Assembly (NCBI GenBank): GCA_018609945.1
Contig: JAHENO010000227.1
Span: 1 to 22,292 of the forward strand
Length of the DNA stretch: 22,292 bases
Source: Haloarculaceae archaeon
GTDB taxonomy: Archaea > Halobacteriota > Halobacteria > Halobacteriales > Haloarculaceae
Reading direction: 5' to 3'
Part shown: positions 14,949-21,625 of the stretch, one piece after another
Layout of the letters: each line of letters starts with the position of its first letter
Position numbering within the stretch: position 1 is the first letter of the stretch
Notes under the pieces: generated by a model
The model's database searches: none
What the model was told of the DNA's origin: nothing
The model's input: the letters and a program-made list of their open reading frames with translations, nothing else
Translations under genes and position numbers: made by a program

Positions 14949-15065
14949 ATGTCTCGTCAGGACGCCGGCGTTTCCTGCCTGTTCTGTGGCAGGGAGTTCC
15001 CCGAGCAAGGTGCCCTGTTCGACCACGTCGGGCGCTCGCACCTGCCCGACGAACGTCGGGTCTAG
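14949..15065 (+). CDS. 38-residue C2H2-type zinc-finger microprotein
   Basis: This short frame, below usual ORF cut-offs, encodes 38 residues. C10 and C13 (CLFC) and H26 and H31 (FDHVGRSH) form a CxxC-x12-HxxxxH pattern, a classical single zinc finger with the expected hydrophobics between (F17, L23). Haloarchaea encode many one- or two-finger microproteins, some of which affect regulation. A good leaderless promoter with a TATA-centred inverted repeat supports expression. It lies between, and is independent of, the flavoprotein and dehydratase genes. Nucleic-acid binding and autoregulation are inferences. Confidence 0.75.
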   Translation: MSRQDAGVSCLFCGREFPEQGALFDHVGRSHLPDERRV

Positions 15066-15124
15066 CGGTCCGGAACACACGGGTTCCCTCCTCCGTCGGC
15101 GGGACAGTCTGCCAGACCGACTCG

Positions 15125-16366
15125 TCACTCCTCGTCGAACAGCGTCTCGCCCTCGACCATGTGTTCGGCGACGTCGTCGAGGTCGAGCGTGACGCCCAGG
15201 CCCGGTCGTTCGGGCACCTGGATGTAGCCGTCCTCGATGACCTGCTCCTCGACGATATCGCCCCACCAGTCGAGTTCGTAGGAGTGAAACTCCACGGCGA
15301 GGGCGTTGGGGATGGCCGCGCCGACGTGCGCGCTGGCCATCGTCGCGACCGGCGAGGCGACGTTGTGCATCGCGACCGGGACGTAGTACTGGTTGGCGAC
15401 GTCCGCGATCTTGCGCGTCTCCCGCATCCCGCCCACCTTCGGGAGGTCGGGTGCGACGATGTCGACGGCCTGAGTTTCGAGCAGGCGCCGGTGTTCGGTC
15501 ACGCGGTAGCGGTTCTCGCCGGCCGCGATGGGCGTCAGCGTCGAGTCCGTGACCTCGCGCTGGACGTCGAGGTTCTCGGGCGGGACGGGGTCCTCAAGCC
15601 ACCAGACGTCGTACTCCTCGAGAGCCGCGGCCAGCCGCTTTGCCGACCCGGTTGAGAACGACCAGTGGCAGTCGAAGGCGACGTCTGCGCGGTCCCGGAC
15701 CCGCTCGGTCACGCGCTCGACGATGTCTGCCTTGTGTCGGATCTCGCCGGGCCGGAGGTGACGGTTCGCGCGGTCCTTCTCGAACCCGGAGGGGACGTCG
15801 AGGTCGAACTTCAGGGCGTCGTAGCCCAGCTGTTCGACGACGCGCTCGGCCTCCTCGGCACAGGCCTCGGCGTCGGCCTCGGCCTCGGTGTGACAGTCAC
15901 AGTAGACCCGCGTCTCGTCGCGGTACTTCCCACCCAGGAGCTGGTAGGCCGGGACCTGGAGGACCTTCCCGGCGAGGTCGTGCAGCGCGGTCTCGACGCC
16001 GGCGATGGCGGTGACGGTGACGCCCTCGATGGACCCCTCGCCGGACATCTTCTGGATCAGGTGCTCGTAGAGGCGGTCGATGTCGAGCGGGTTCTCGCCC
16101 CGAAGGAAGGGAACCATCCGGTCGATCAACTCCGGGACGCCCGCCCCCCAGTAGGCCTCGCCGGTGCCGACGACGCCGGCGTCGGTGTAGACCCGGACGA
16201 GCGTCCACGGGAAGTTCCCGTCGACCATCGTCGTCTGGACGTCCGTGATTTCGACGTCGCGCGGTCCGGGCGCGCGCTCCGCCGTCAGGTCCATCTTCTC
16301 CGCGGAGAGATTCCGCATCGTGTACTCCGCGTTCGGGTCCCGGAGGGTCCTGTAGTCACGAGGCAT
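15125..16366 (-). CDS. gnaD: Enolase-superfamily sugar-acid dehydratase (gluconate/xylonate type)
   Basis: This 413-residue protein belongs to the mandelate racemase/muconate lactonizing group of the enolase superfamily. Expected magnesium ligands are D232 (FDCHW), E258 (WWLEDP) and E284 (AAGEN); catalytic candidates are K186 (ALKFD), H234 and H334 (AMHNVASP). The N-terminus PNAEYTMRNLSAE matches what I recall of haloarchaeal gluconate dehydratase (GnaD, semiphosphorylative Entner-Doudoroff pathway) and xylonate dehydratase (XacD); the two are close paralogues. GnaD is favoured by the KMSGEGSIEGVTVTAIAGVE stretch and by the absence of pentose genes nearby, but this is from memory. It has its own promoter and no operon partners. 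Confidence 0.82.
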   Translation of the reverse strand: MPRDYRTLRDPNAEYTMRNLSAEKMDLTAERAPGPRDVEITDVQTTMVDGNFPWTLVRVYTDAGVVGTGEAYWGAGVPELIDRMVPFLRGENPLDIDRLYEHLIQKMSGEGSIEGVTVTAIAGVETALHDLAGKVLQVPAYQLLGGKYRDETRVYCDCHTEAEADAEACAEEAERVVEQLGYDALKFDLDVPSGFEKDRANRHLRPGEIRHKADIVERVTERVRDRADVAFDCHWSFSTGSAKRLAAALEEYDVWWLEDPVPPENLDVQREVTDSTLTPIAAGENRYRVTEHRRLLETQAVDIVAPDLPKVGGMRETRKIADVANQYYVPVAMHNVASPVATMASAHVGAAIPNALAVEFHSYELDWWGDIVEEQVIEDGYIQVPERPGLGVTLDLDDVAEHMVEGETLFDEE

Positions 16367-16386
16367 ACCTGTGATTCACTCACTGA

Positions 16387-16397
16387 CCAGTAAAACC
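16387..16397 (-). promoter_or_regulatory. TATA box of the dehydratase gene
   Basis: On the minus strand this reads GGTTTTACTGG, centred 27 nt before the ATG at 16366. This is the standard leaderless arrangement. Confidence 0.5.
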
Positions 16398-16477
16398 TTC
16401 CCCATCCTGTGCTGTGGCTTCCCCGCCCGCACGTCCGACGGGAAAGAGGTTTGTCCCGGCGTCTCCGAGAGGCCGGC

Positions 16478-16756
16478 ATGGTCGAGAACGTCATCTGGCC
16501 GGCGTTCCTGGACGCCGAGTGTACCAGAAGCGAGGGTCGGCGGGTCCCCCTGGACGTCGCGGTCGAGGAGCCGACCGTCGACGAGATCGCACAGGCCGTC
16601 CAGCAGGTCGGCTACGACGCCGTCATCGAACGCGAAAAGACCTATCCCCGAGAGTACGAACCTCGCGGCCGGGTGCTCGTGAAAGACGCCGAGGACGCCA
16701 CCAAGAGCGACCTCCTGGCAGCCGTCGCGGCCTACGTCGCTGCGATCCGCGGATGA
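16478..16756 (+). CDS. srp19: Signal recognition particle protein SRP19
   Basis: This 92-residue protein binds 7S RNA helices 6 and 8 and prepares SRP54 binding. Signatures are VIWPAFLDAECTRSEGRRVP near the N-terminus and PREYEPRGRVLV at about 57-68, followed by the C-terminal helix ending in VAAIRG. The ATG at 16478 starts the conserved core; the longer in-frame ATG at 16409 lies in the promoter region of the divergent dehydratase gene. A weak TATA-like GGTTTGTC lies about 26 nt upstream. Its stop overlaps the Gar1 start (ATGA), so the two RNA-binding proteins are co-translated, a pairing common in haloarchaea. Confidence 0.93.
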   Translation: MVENVIWPAFLDAECTRSEGRRVPLDVAVEEPTVDEIAQAVQQVGYDAVIEREKTYPREYEPRGRVLVKDAEDATKSDLLAAVAAYVAAIRG

Positions 16757-16983
16757 GACGCGCCGGCGAGGTGGTGCGGACCGCCCAGGGGGTGGCCGTG
16801 GTCCGCTCGCCGGACGAGTCGTTCCCAGACGTAGGAACGGAACTCGTCGACGAGTCCCTGACCGACGTGGGTCGGGTCGTGGACGTGTTCGGTCCCGTCG
16901 AGCAGCCATATCTGGCTGTCTCACCCGCCGAAGGGGTCCGCCTCGCGCCGCTGGTCGGGACGCCGGTGTACGCCCGCGAGTGA
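16753..16983 (+). CDS. gar1: H/ACA ribonucleoprotein protein Gar1
   Basis: This 76-residue protein is the archaeal Gar1 core, without the glycine-arginine-rich arms of eukaryotes. It binds Cbf5 in the H/ACA RNP that makes guide-directed pseudouridines. The six-stranded barrel shows GEVVRTAQGVAVVRSP at 5-20, VGTELVDESLTDVGRVVDVFGPV at about 27-49, the PYLAVSP strand and LVGTPVYARE at the end. The frame is small and overlaps the SRP19 stop by 4 bases, so it is easily missed. Confidence 0.92.
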   Translation: MRRAGEVVRTAQGVAVVRSPDESFPDVGTELVDESLTDVGRVVDVFGPVEQPYLAVSPAEGVRLAPLVGTPVYARE

Positions 16984-17011
16984 GGGGATCGAGCAAGCGC
17001 CACCCGCTCGC

Positions 17012-17833
17012 TCATGCGGTCGGGTCGGTCCGCTCGCGGGTCCAGTCGTCACTCGCGTACTTGCGCCGTGCTCGCTCTCGCGCGCGGTCGCGCTCCTCGT
17101 CGGTCCACTCGCCCGCCTGGGCGCCGGCCCACCTGGCGAGGGCTGTCTCCAGGGCGGTGACCGCGTCCTCGCGGGCGATGCCGGCCTGTTCGCGCACGGA
17201 AGTGACCCGCTCGCGGAACGCCCCGGCGTCGGGCGGATCTGCGAACGTCGCGAGGTGGCGCTCGGTCTCCCGGGCGTACGTGACCGAGCCGTGCTGGATG
17301 ATGCTGTCGCGCTGGCGGTACTGGGCGTTGCCGCTGATCTTGCGCCCGTCGGCCGCCAGGACGTCGTGGGCAGGGTGGAGTTCCCGCAGGTAGCAGGCCG
17401 GCTCGTGGATGGCGGGCTGTTCGCTCTCGGCGTAGGCGGCCGTGAGGCCCATCCGCTCGAACGCGTCGAACAGCGGCTCGCACAGCAACGCGTAGCTCTC
17501 CATCAGGTCCCCGGGCAACTCCGCGGCCGGCGCGATGATCGAGTAGGAGATGTCCCCGAAGACGTCGTGGTAGATCGCCCCGCCGCCGGTGGGTCGGCGC
17601 GTGACGGTTATCCCCTCGCGGTCGCAAAAGTCCCAGTCGATCGTCGCGGGGTCCTGGTGGTAGCCCAGCGAGAGCGTGCTGGGATCCCACCGGTACACGC
17701 GGAGGGTTCGCGGCCCGCCCTCGGCGGCCGTCTCGGCAGCGATTTCGTCGAAGGCCATGTTCAGCGGACCCGGGTGCGCCTCCTCGCGGATCAGGCGCCA
17801 CTCGCCCCCCCAGTCGCGGTCACCGGTGGTCAT
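17012..17833 (-). CDS. Lipoate ligase/octanoyltransferase family protein (LplA/LipM type)
   Basis: This 273-residue protein has the biotin/lipoate ligase fold. It shows NMAFDE at 25-30, RRPTGGGAIYHD at 79-90, and GRKISGNAQYR at 163-173 with the conserved lysine K165, then SIIQHGSV. C147 in EPACYLRELHPAHDVL sits where LipM octanoyltransferases carry the catalytic cysteine, which would favour octanoyl transfer from carrier protein over ATP-dependent ligation of free lipoate. Targets would be 2-oxoacid dehydrogenase E2 or GcvH. The C-terminal 70 residues are helical and Arg/Glu-rich. Its start overlaps the stop of a winged-helix regulator gene (ATGA), so the two are coupled. Confidence 0.82.
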   Translation of the reverse strand: MTTGDRDWGGEWRLIREEAHPGPLNMAFDEIAAETAAEGGPRTLRVYRWDPSTLSLGYHQDPATIDWDFCDREGITVTRRPTGGGAIYHDVFGDISYSIIAPAAELPGDLMESYALLCEPLFDAFERMGLTAAYAESEQPAIHEPACYLRELHPAHDVLAADGRKISGNAQYRQRDSIIQHGSVTYARETERHLATFADPPDAGAFRERVTSVREQAGIAREDAVTALETALARWAGAQAGEWTDEERDRARERARRKYASDDWTRERTDPTA

Positions 17834-18453
17834 CGCGGGTCGTGTGCGATGAGGTCGTCCGCCTGCGCCGCCAGCCGCAGGGCGTCCTCGTCGAAGGAAT
17901 CGGCGTACCGGACGAGCAACACCAGCAGCGTCTCCGGTTGTTCGACGGTGTACCCGTCAGACCGCGACAGCAACCCCGCCTCGTCGAGTTGCCGCGCGTA
18001 CCCGCTCACGGCCGGCCGGGAGACGTCAACCCGGTCCGCGATCTCGCCCGCCGTCAGCGTCGGGTCCTCGAGCAGGGCGATAACCATCCCGCGCGGAGTC
18101 GCCCGGCGGAGATAGCCCAGCGCGACCTGCTCGTACTCGGTGAACCGTCCCGCGGGGAAGTACCGCCGGTAGTCGCCGTCCTTGCGGCTCTCGACGACCC
18201 CCGTGTTTTCGAGGCGCCGGAGGTGGTGCTGGGTTTCGCCCGTGCCCAGCTGCAGGTCGTCGCGGATCTTCGAGAAGTGTGCACCCGGCGTCGCGGCCAG
18301 GTAGCCCGTGATGGCGTCGGGTGCGTCGCTATCGCTGTCGACTGTACCCGCGCTGGCCAGGCCGGCGAGCGGGCTCGCCGCGCCCAGCGCCGCGAACCGG
18401 CGTAGCGTCGCCCGCTTGGATTCGTCGACGCCGTCCTCGTCCTCCGGGGCCAT
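17830..18453 (-). CDS. Tandem winged-helix regulator coupled to the lipoate gene
   Basis: This 207-residue protein appears to hold two winged helix-turn-helix domains. The first is at about 45-105 (HFSKIRDDLQLGTGETQHHLRRLENTGVVESRKDG and the wing YRRYFPAG) and the second at about 115-185 (LTAGEIADRVDVSRPAVSGYARQLDEAGLL). Residues 13-36 (KRATLRRF then AALGAASPLAGLASAG) look like a twin-arginine signal or a short membrane segment, odd for a DNA-binding protein. It is the first gene of a two-gene unit with the lipoate-family gene. Target genes are unknown; a metabolic or membrane-tethered regulator is plausible. Confidence 0.78.
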   Translation of the reverse strand: MAPEDEDGVDESKRATLRRFAALGAASPLAGLASAGTVDSDSDAPDAITGYLAATPGAHFSKIRDDLQLGTGETQHHLRRLENTGVVESRKDGDYRRYFPAGRFTEYEQVALGYLRRATPRGMVIALLEDPTLTAGEIADRVDVSRPAVSGYARQLDEAGLLSRSDGYTVEQPETLLVLLVRYADSFDEDALRLAAQADDLIAHDPR

Positions 18454-18513
18454 TACTCCGTGGTATGCGAGACGAGCGGAAAAACCTTCGCTCTACGCCG
18501 ATGCCCTACCGAG

Positions 18514-19686
18514 TCACGACTTGTTGCCGTCGCCCGTCTCTTCGTTGGGATTGAAGTCGCTGCCGCCGCCCACGATCTCGTCGTCCATCTCGTCGATGAC
18601 CTCGTCGGGATCCTTGATGTCCGCGCCCGCGTCACCGGTCTTGACCGCCTCCGCTTCCTGTTCCATCTGCTCGACGTCGATGACCGCGTCCTCGTCGTCG
18701 AGTTGTCCGAGAATCTCCTCGATGTCGTCGAGGCCGAGCATCTCGCGGGTCTCCGCGTCGAAGTCCAGGTCCTCTAAGACGTGGCCGTTCTCCTTGGTGT
18801 CGCTCCCCTGGAGGTGCTTGCCGTACCGGCCCACCAGCGACGTCAGCTCCTGGGGCAGGATGAACTTCGTCGACTCGCCCTGGCCGATGCTCTCCAGCGT
18901 CTCCATCCCCTTGTCGATGATGGCGCGCTCGCCCATCGACTTGGCGGACTTCGCCCGGAGGACAGTCGAGATGGCGTCACCCTGGGCTTCGAGGATCTGG
19001 CTCTGCTTCTCACCCTGGGCCCGGATGATGTTGGACTGCTTGTCACCCTGGGCCTCCTCGATGGCGCTGCGGCGTTCGCCCTGTGCTTCGAGGATCATGG
19101 CACGGCGCCGGCGCTCGGCGGAGGTCTGTTGTTCCATGGCCTGCTGGACGTCCTTGGAGGGATTGACCTCGCGGACCTCGACGCTCTCGACGCGGATACC
19201 CCACTCGTCTGTGGGCTCGTCGAGTTCCGTCCGGATCTTCGAGTTGATCTGCTGGCGCTTGTTGAGCGTGTCGTCCAGTTCCATGTCGCCCAGCACCGCC
19301 CGAAGGGTCGTCTGGGCGAGGTTCGAGACCGCCCGCTTGTAGTTGTCGACCTCGAGGAACGCCTTCTCGGCGTTCATCACCTTGATGTAGACGACTGCGT
19401 CGGCCGTCACGGGCGAGTTGTCCCGGGTGATGGCCTCCTGCCGGGGGACGTCGAGGGTCTGGGTCCGCATGTCGAACCGGTAGACCTTCGTCACGAACGG
19501 CAGGACGATGTTCGGACCGGGCTCGAGCAGCCCCTGGTACTCGCCGAAGCGCGTGTAGGCCGCCTTGTCGTAGGCCTCCACGATGACGACGCTCTTGTAG
19601 GCTGTGACGATCGCGAAGATCAGGACGAGTGCCGCGACGATCGGGAACGCCCCGGGCAACGCCTGTAACACCACTGCGGGGAGCAT
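18514..19686 (-). CDS. SPFH/Band 7 (stomatin-prohibitin) membrane protein
   Basis: This 390-residue protein has one N-terminal membrane helix (12-34), an SPFH domain (about 35-190) with RFGEYQGLLEPGPNIVLPF, TLDVPRQEAITRDNSPVTADAVVY and the NPSKDVQQAMEQQTSAERRRRA junction, then a coiled coil and an acidic tail (300-390). The coiled coil has four AQG repeats at residues 201, 212, 223 and 234, an exact 11-residue period also visible in the DNA. Such proteins oligomerise in membranes and organise lipid domains or proteolysis. The upstream neighbour is an NfeD-like gene, its usual partner. The ATG at 19686 is chosen because it starts the hydrophobic helix and a TATA-like tract lies about 25 nt upstream. 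Confidence 0.92.
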   Translation of the reverse strand: MLPAVVLQALPGAFPIVAALVLIFAIVTAYKSVVIVEAYDKAAYTRFGEYQGLLEPGPNIVLPFVTKVYRFDMRTQTLDVPRQEAITRDNSPVTADAVVYIKVMNAEKAFLEVDNYKRAVSNLAQTTLRAVLGDMELDDTLNKRQQINSKIRTELDEPTDEWGIRVESVEVREVNPSKDVQQAMEQQTSAERRRRAMILEAQGERRSAIEEAQGDKQSNIIRAQGEKQSQILEAQGDAISTVLRAKSAKSMGERAIIDKGMETLESIGQGESTKFILPQELTSLVGRYGKHLQGSDTKENGHVLEDLDFDAETREMLGLDDIEEILGQLDDEDAVIDVEQMEQEAEAVKTGDAGADIKDPDEVIDEMDDEIVGGGSDFNPNEETGDGNKS

Positions 19687-19705
19687 AACAACCCCACTTA
19701 GTGTC

Positions 19706-19718
19706 GGATAGGCAAAAG
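19706..19718 (-). promoter_or_regulatory. TATA-like element of the SPFH gene
   Basis: On the minus strand this reads CTTTTGCCTATCC, centred about 25 nt before the ATG at 19686. It implies that the SPFH gene can be transcribed separately from the NfeD-like gene 124 bases upstream. Confidence 0.4.
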
Positions 19719-19810
19719 GGTTTGTTTGACAGGGATTTCCCCCACACGGCACCCGCAACTCCAGGGTCTATCGGGCCGCTCTGGGCTGTCGCCGCGCGAC
19801 CCGCCCGGTG

Positions 19811-20419
19811 TCAGTCGCTCGATTCGGGTTCGGCTTCGCGGTCCGCCTCTCTCCCCTCCGCTGCCCCGGATCCGGAGTCGGAAGACGTGGCGGCGTCACG
19901 TTCCCGGGCCTGTGCGAGCGCACGGTCGATGTCGTCCTGCTCCTCGCCGACCGCGTCCACCGTCAGCACGTTCCCCCCGCCGGGATCGAGGACGATTATC
20001 TCCTCGCCCTCTGCGATTTCGCCGTCGACGCTGCGGGCCTTGTAGTAAGGGTTGAACCCGCCGTCGTTCAGTTTGACTTCCCCCGAACGCGGGGTGACCC
20101 GTTCGGTCACGTGGCCCAGTGTCCCCCGCAGCGACTCGGAGTCGCTGGTCTTCTCCTTCCCGCCGCCGGTCATGAGGTCGAACTCCGCGTAGGCCCACAG
20201 CGTCGCTCCCGTCGCGAGAATCACGACCACCGACATGAGGAGCCAGGCGACCGGGCCGCCGACGGGCAACAGGAAGCCGACCAGTCCCGCAGCGAACAGA
20301 CCGACGCCCACAGGAAAGAAATTCGCACCGGGTGCGAAGGCCTCGGCGATGACGAGTCCGGCCCCCAGCACCGTCAGTACGAACGGGAGGTTCGCAGCCA
20401 CGAAATCGACCGTTGCCAT
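19811..20419 (-). CDS. NfeD-like membrane protein (stomatin operon partner)
   Basis: This 202-residue protein is a short NfeD-type protein. Residues 1-76 hold three hydrophobic helices (about 10-28, 36-52 and 56-74), residues 95-158 form the OB-fold domain (LRGTLGHVTERVTPRSGEVKLNDG, then AEGEEIIVLDPGGGNVLTVDAV), and the tail is acidic and low-complexity. There is no ClpP-like protease domain, so it is the short class. NfeD and SPFH proteins are usually neighbours and act together at the membrane; here the SPFH gene is next downstream. The start is the ATG at 20419; the longer frame upstream runs antisense-like through the next gene and is rejected. Confidence 0.88.
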   Translation of the reverse strand: MATVDFVAANLPFVLTVLGAGLVIAEAFAPGANFFPVGVGLFAAGLVGFLLPVGGPVAWLLMSVVVILATGATLWAYAEFDLMTGGGKEKTSDSESLRGTLGHVTERVTPRSGEVKLNDGGFNPYYKARSVDGEIAEGEEIIVLDPGGGNVLTVDAVGEEQDDIDRALAQARERDAATSSDSGSGAAEGREADREAEPESSD

Positions 20420-20442
20420 GCGAAATGGTAGGGCTGCCACCC

Positions 20443-20451
20443 GGATAACAC
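20443..20451 (-). promoter_or_regulatory. TATA-like element of the NfeD gene
   Basis: On the minus strand this reads GTGTTATCC, centred about 28 nt before the ATG at 20419, the usual leaderless spacing. Confidence 0.4.
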
Positions 20452-20475
20452 TTCGGGACGGACCGGAACGCGGGG

Positions 20476-21540
20476 TTACGCCCGGCGTTCGACGACGAAC
20501 CGCGAGAACTCCCGGAGGTGGTCCTCGGCGTCCGGTTCCAGGTCTAGGTCGTCGAGGTGGCTCCGGGCGCGAGCGGACAGGTCCTGGGCGCGCTCGCGGG
20601 CGTACTCGACGCTGCCGGCCGCCTGCATGATGTCGATGGCTTCGAGGATGTCCCTCTCGTCTTTGTCGTCTGCCCAGAGTATCTCTTCGAGACGGGCGAC
20701 GTCCGCCGGCGGAGCAACCTCGGCGGTGTGGATGACCATCAGCGTCTTCTTGCCCTCGCGGATGTCGTTGCCGAACTCCTTGCCGAAGTCGCCAGCCTGG
20801 TCGAGGGTGTTCTCGATGTCGAGGATGTCGTCGCTGATCTGGAAGGCGATGGCCATGTCCTCGGCGTAGCGGGCCAGGGCCCGTTCGACGCCGTCCGACT
20901 GGCCGGTCACGATAGCCGCCAGCCTGGCGACGATGCGGGTCAGACAGCCGGTCTTGCAGGCACACATCTCGAAGTACTGCTCCTCGCCGACGACGACGTT
21001 TTTCTGGTTGTGCCAGCAGATGTCCATCCCCTGTCCGAGGTGGGTGCGGTTGAGTTCGTGTGTGAGCATCTCGTACGCCGCGAGGCGCTGCTCGGCGTCC
21101 AGCCCCGCGCTGTTGCGGTCGATGACCTTCAGCGGGATGAAGTACATCGCGTTGCCCGCGTTCAGCGCGATGTCGACGCCGTGCTGGTGGTGCAACGCGG
21201 GTTCGCCCCGGCGCTTGCGCGCCTCGTCCTCGACGTCGTCGACGATGATGGTGCCGTTGTGGAGGATTTCCGGGACACAGGCGTAGGGCAGGTACTCCTC
21301 GGGGTCCTCGCCGAGGGCATCAACGAAGACGAGAAAGAGAACGGCTCGCCACCGCTTCCCGCCGCGGTCCAGCAGGTTCCAGATCGGATCCGCGAGCGCC
21401 TGCTGGATGCCTGCGGAGTGATAGCGGTAGCTCGCCTCGCCGAAGAAGTCCGTCAGGTACGCCTCGTCCAGGACTCGCGGGAGCAGGCGTTCGATGGTAT
21501 CGTCGACGACCGGCCGCCACTCCGCGAGTACATCCCTCAT
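20476..21540 (-). CDS. Polyprenyl (trans-isoprenyl) diphosphate synthase
   Basis: This 354-residue enzyme condenses isopentenyl diphosphate with allylic diphosphates to make trans-prenyl chains for archaeal lipids or quinones. It has GGKRWR at 60-65, the first aspartate-rich motif DDVED at 101-105, KTG at 196-198, and the second aspartate-rich motif DDILD at 237-241. The residues before the first motif (CVPEILHNGTIIV) differ from the common ELIHxxSLIHDD form, so product length cannot be judged by the standard rule. It is slightly longer than typical GGPP synthases. The ATG at 21540 is chosen because the frame beyond it crosses the next gene and is low-complexity. Geranylgeranyl, farnesylgeranyl or longer products are all possible. 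Confidence 0.88.
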   Translation of the reverse strand: MRDVLAEWRPVVDDTIERLLPRVLDEAYLTDFFGEASYRYHSAGIQQALADPIWNLLDRGGKRWRAVLFLVFVDALGEDPEEYLPYACVPEILHNGTIIVDDVEDEARKRRGEPALHHQHGVDIALNAGNAMYFIPLKVIDRNSAGLDAEQRLAAYEMLTHELNRTHLGQGMDICWHNQKNVVVGEEQYFEMCACKTGCLTRIVARLAAIVTGQSDGVERALARYAEDMAIAFQISDDILDIENTLDQAGDFGKEFGNDIREGKKTLMVIHTAEVAPPADVARLEEILWADDKDERDILEAIDIMQAAGSVEYARERAQDLSARARSHLDDLDLEPDAEDHLREFSRFVVERRA

Positions 21541-21562
21541 AGCCGAGTGCTCGACGTGCCGG

Positions 21563-21573
21563 CCCAAAAAAGC
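21563..21573 (-). promoter_or_regulatory. TATA-like element of the prenyl synthase gene
   Basis: On the minus strand this reads GCTTTTTTGGG, centred 28 nt before the ATG at 21540. It is a T-rich variant of the haloarchaeal promoter. Confidence 0.4.
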
Positions 21574-21625
21574 ATGCACTGTTGTCCGCTCCAGCCCCGA
21601 TTCTTCCGTCTCGTGTCCTCGGAAA

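Noticed and set aside
20420..20965. N-terminal extension of the NfeD frame
   Set aside because: Residues upstream of the NfeD start are Arg/Pro/His-rich and overlap the real prenyl synthase gene in another frame.
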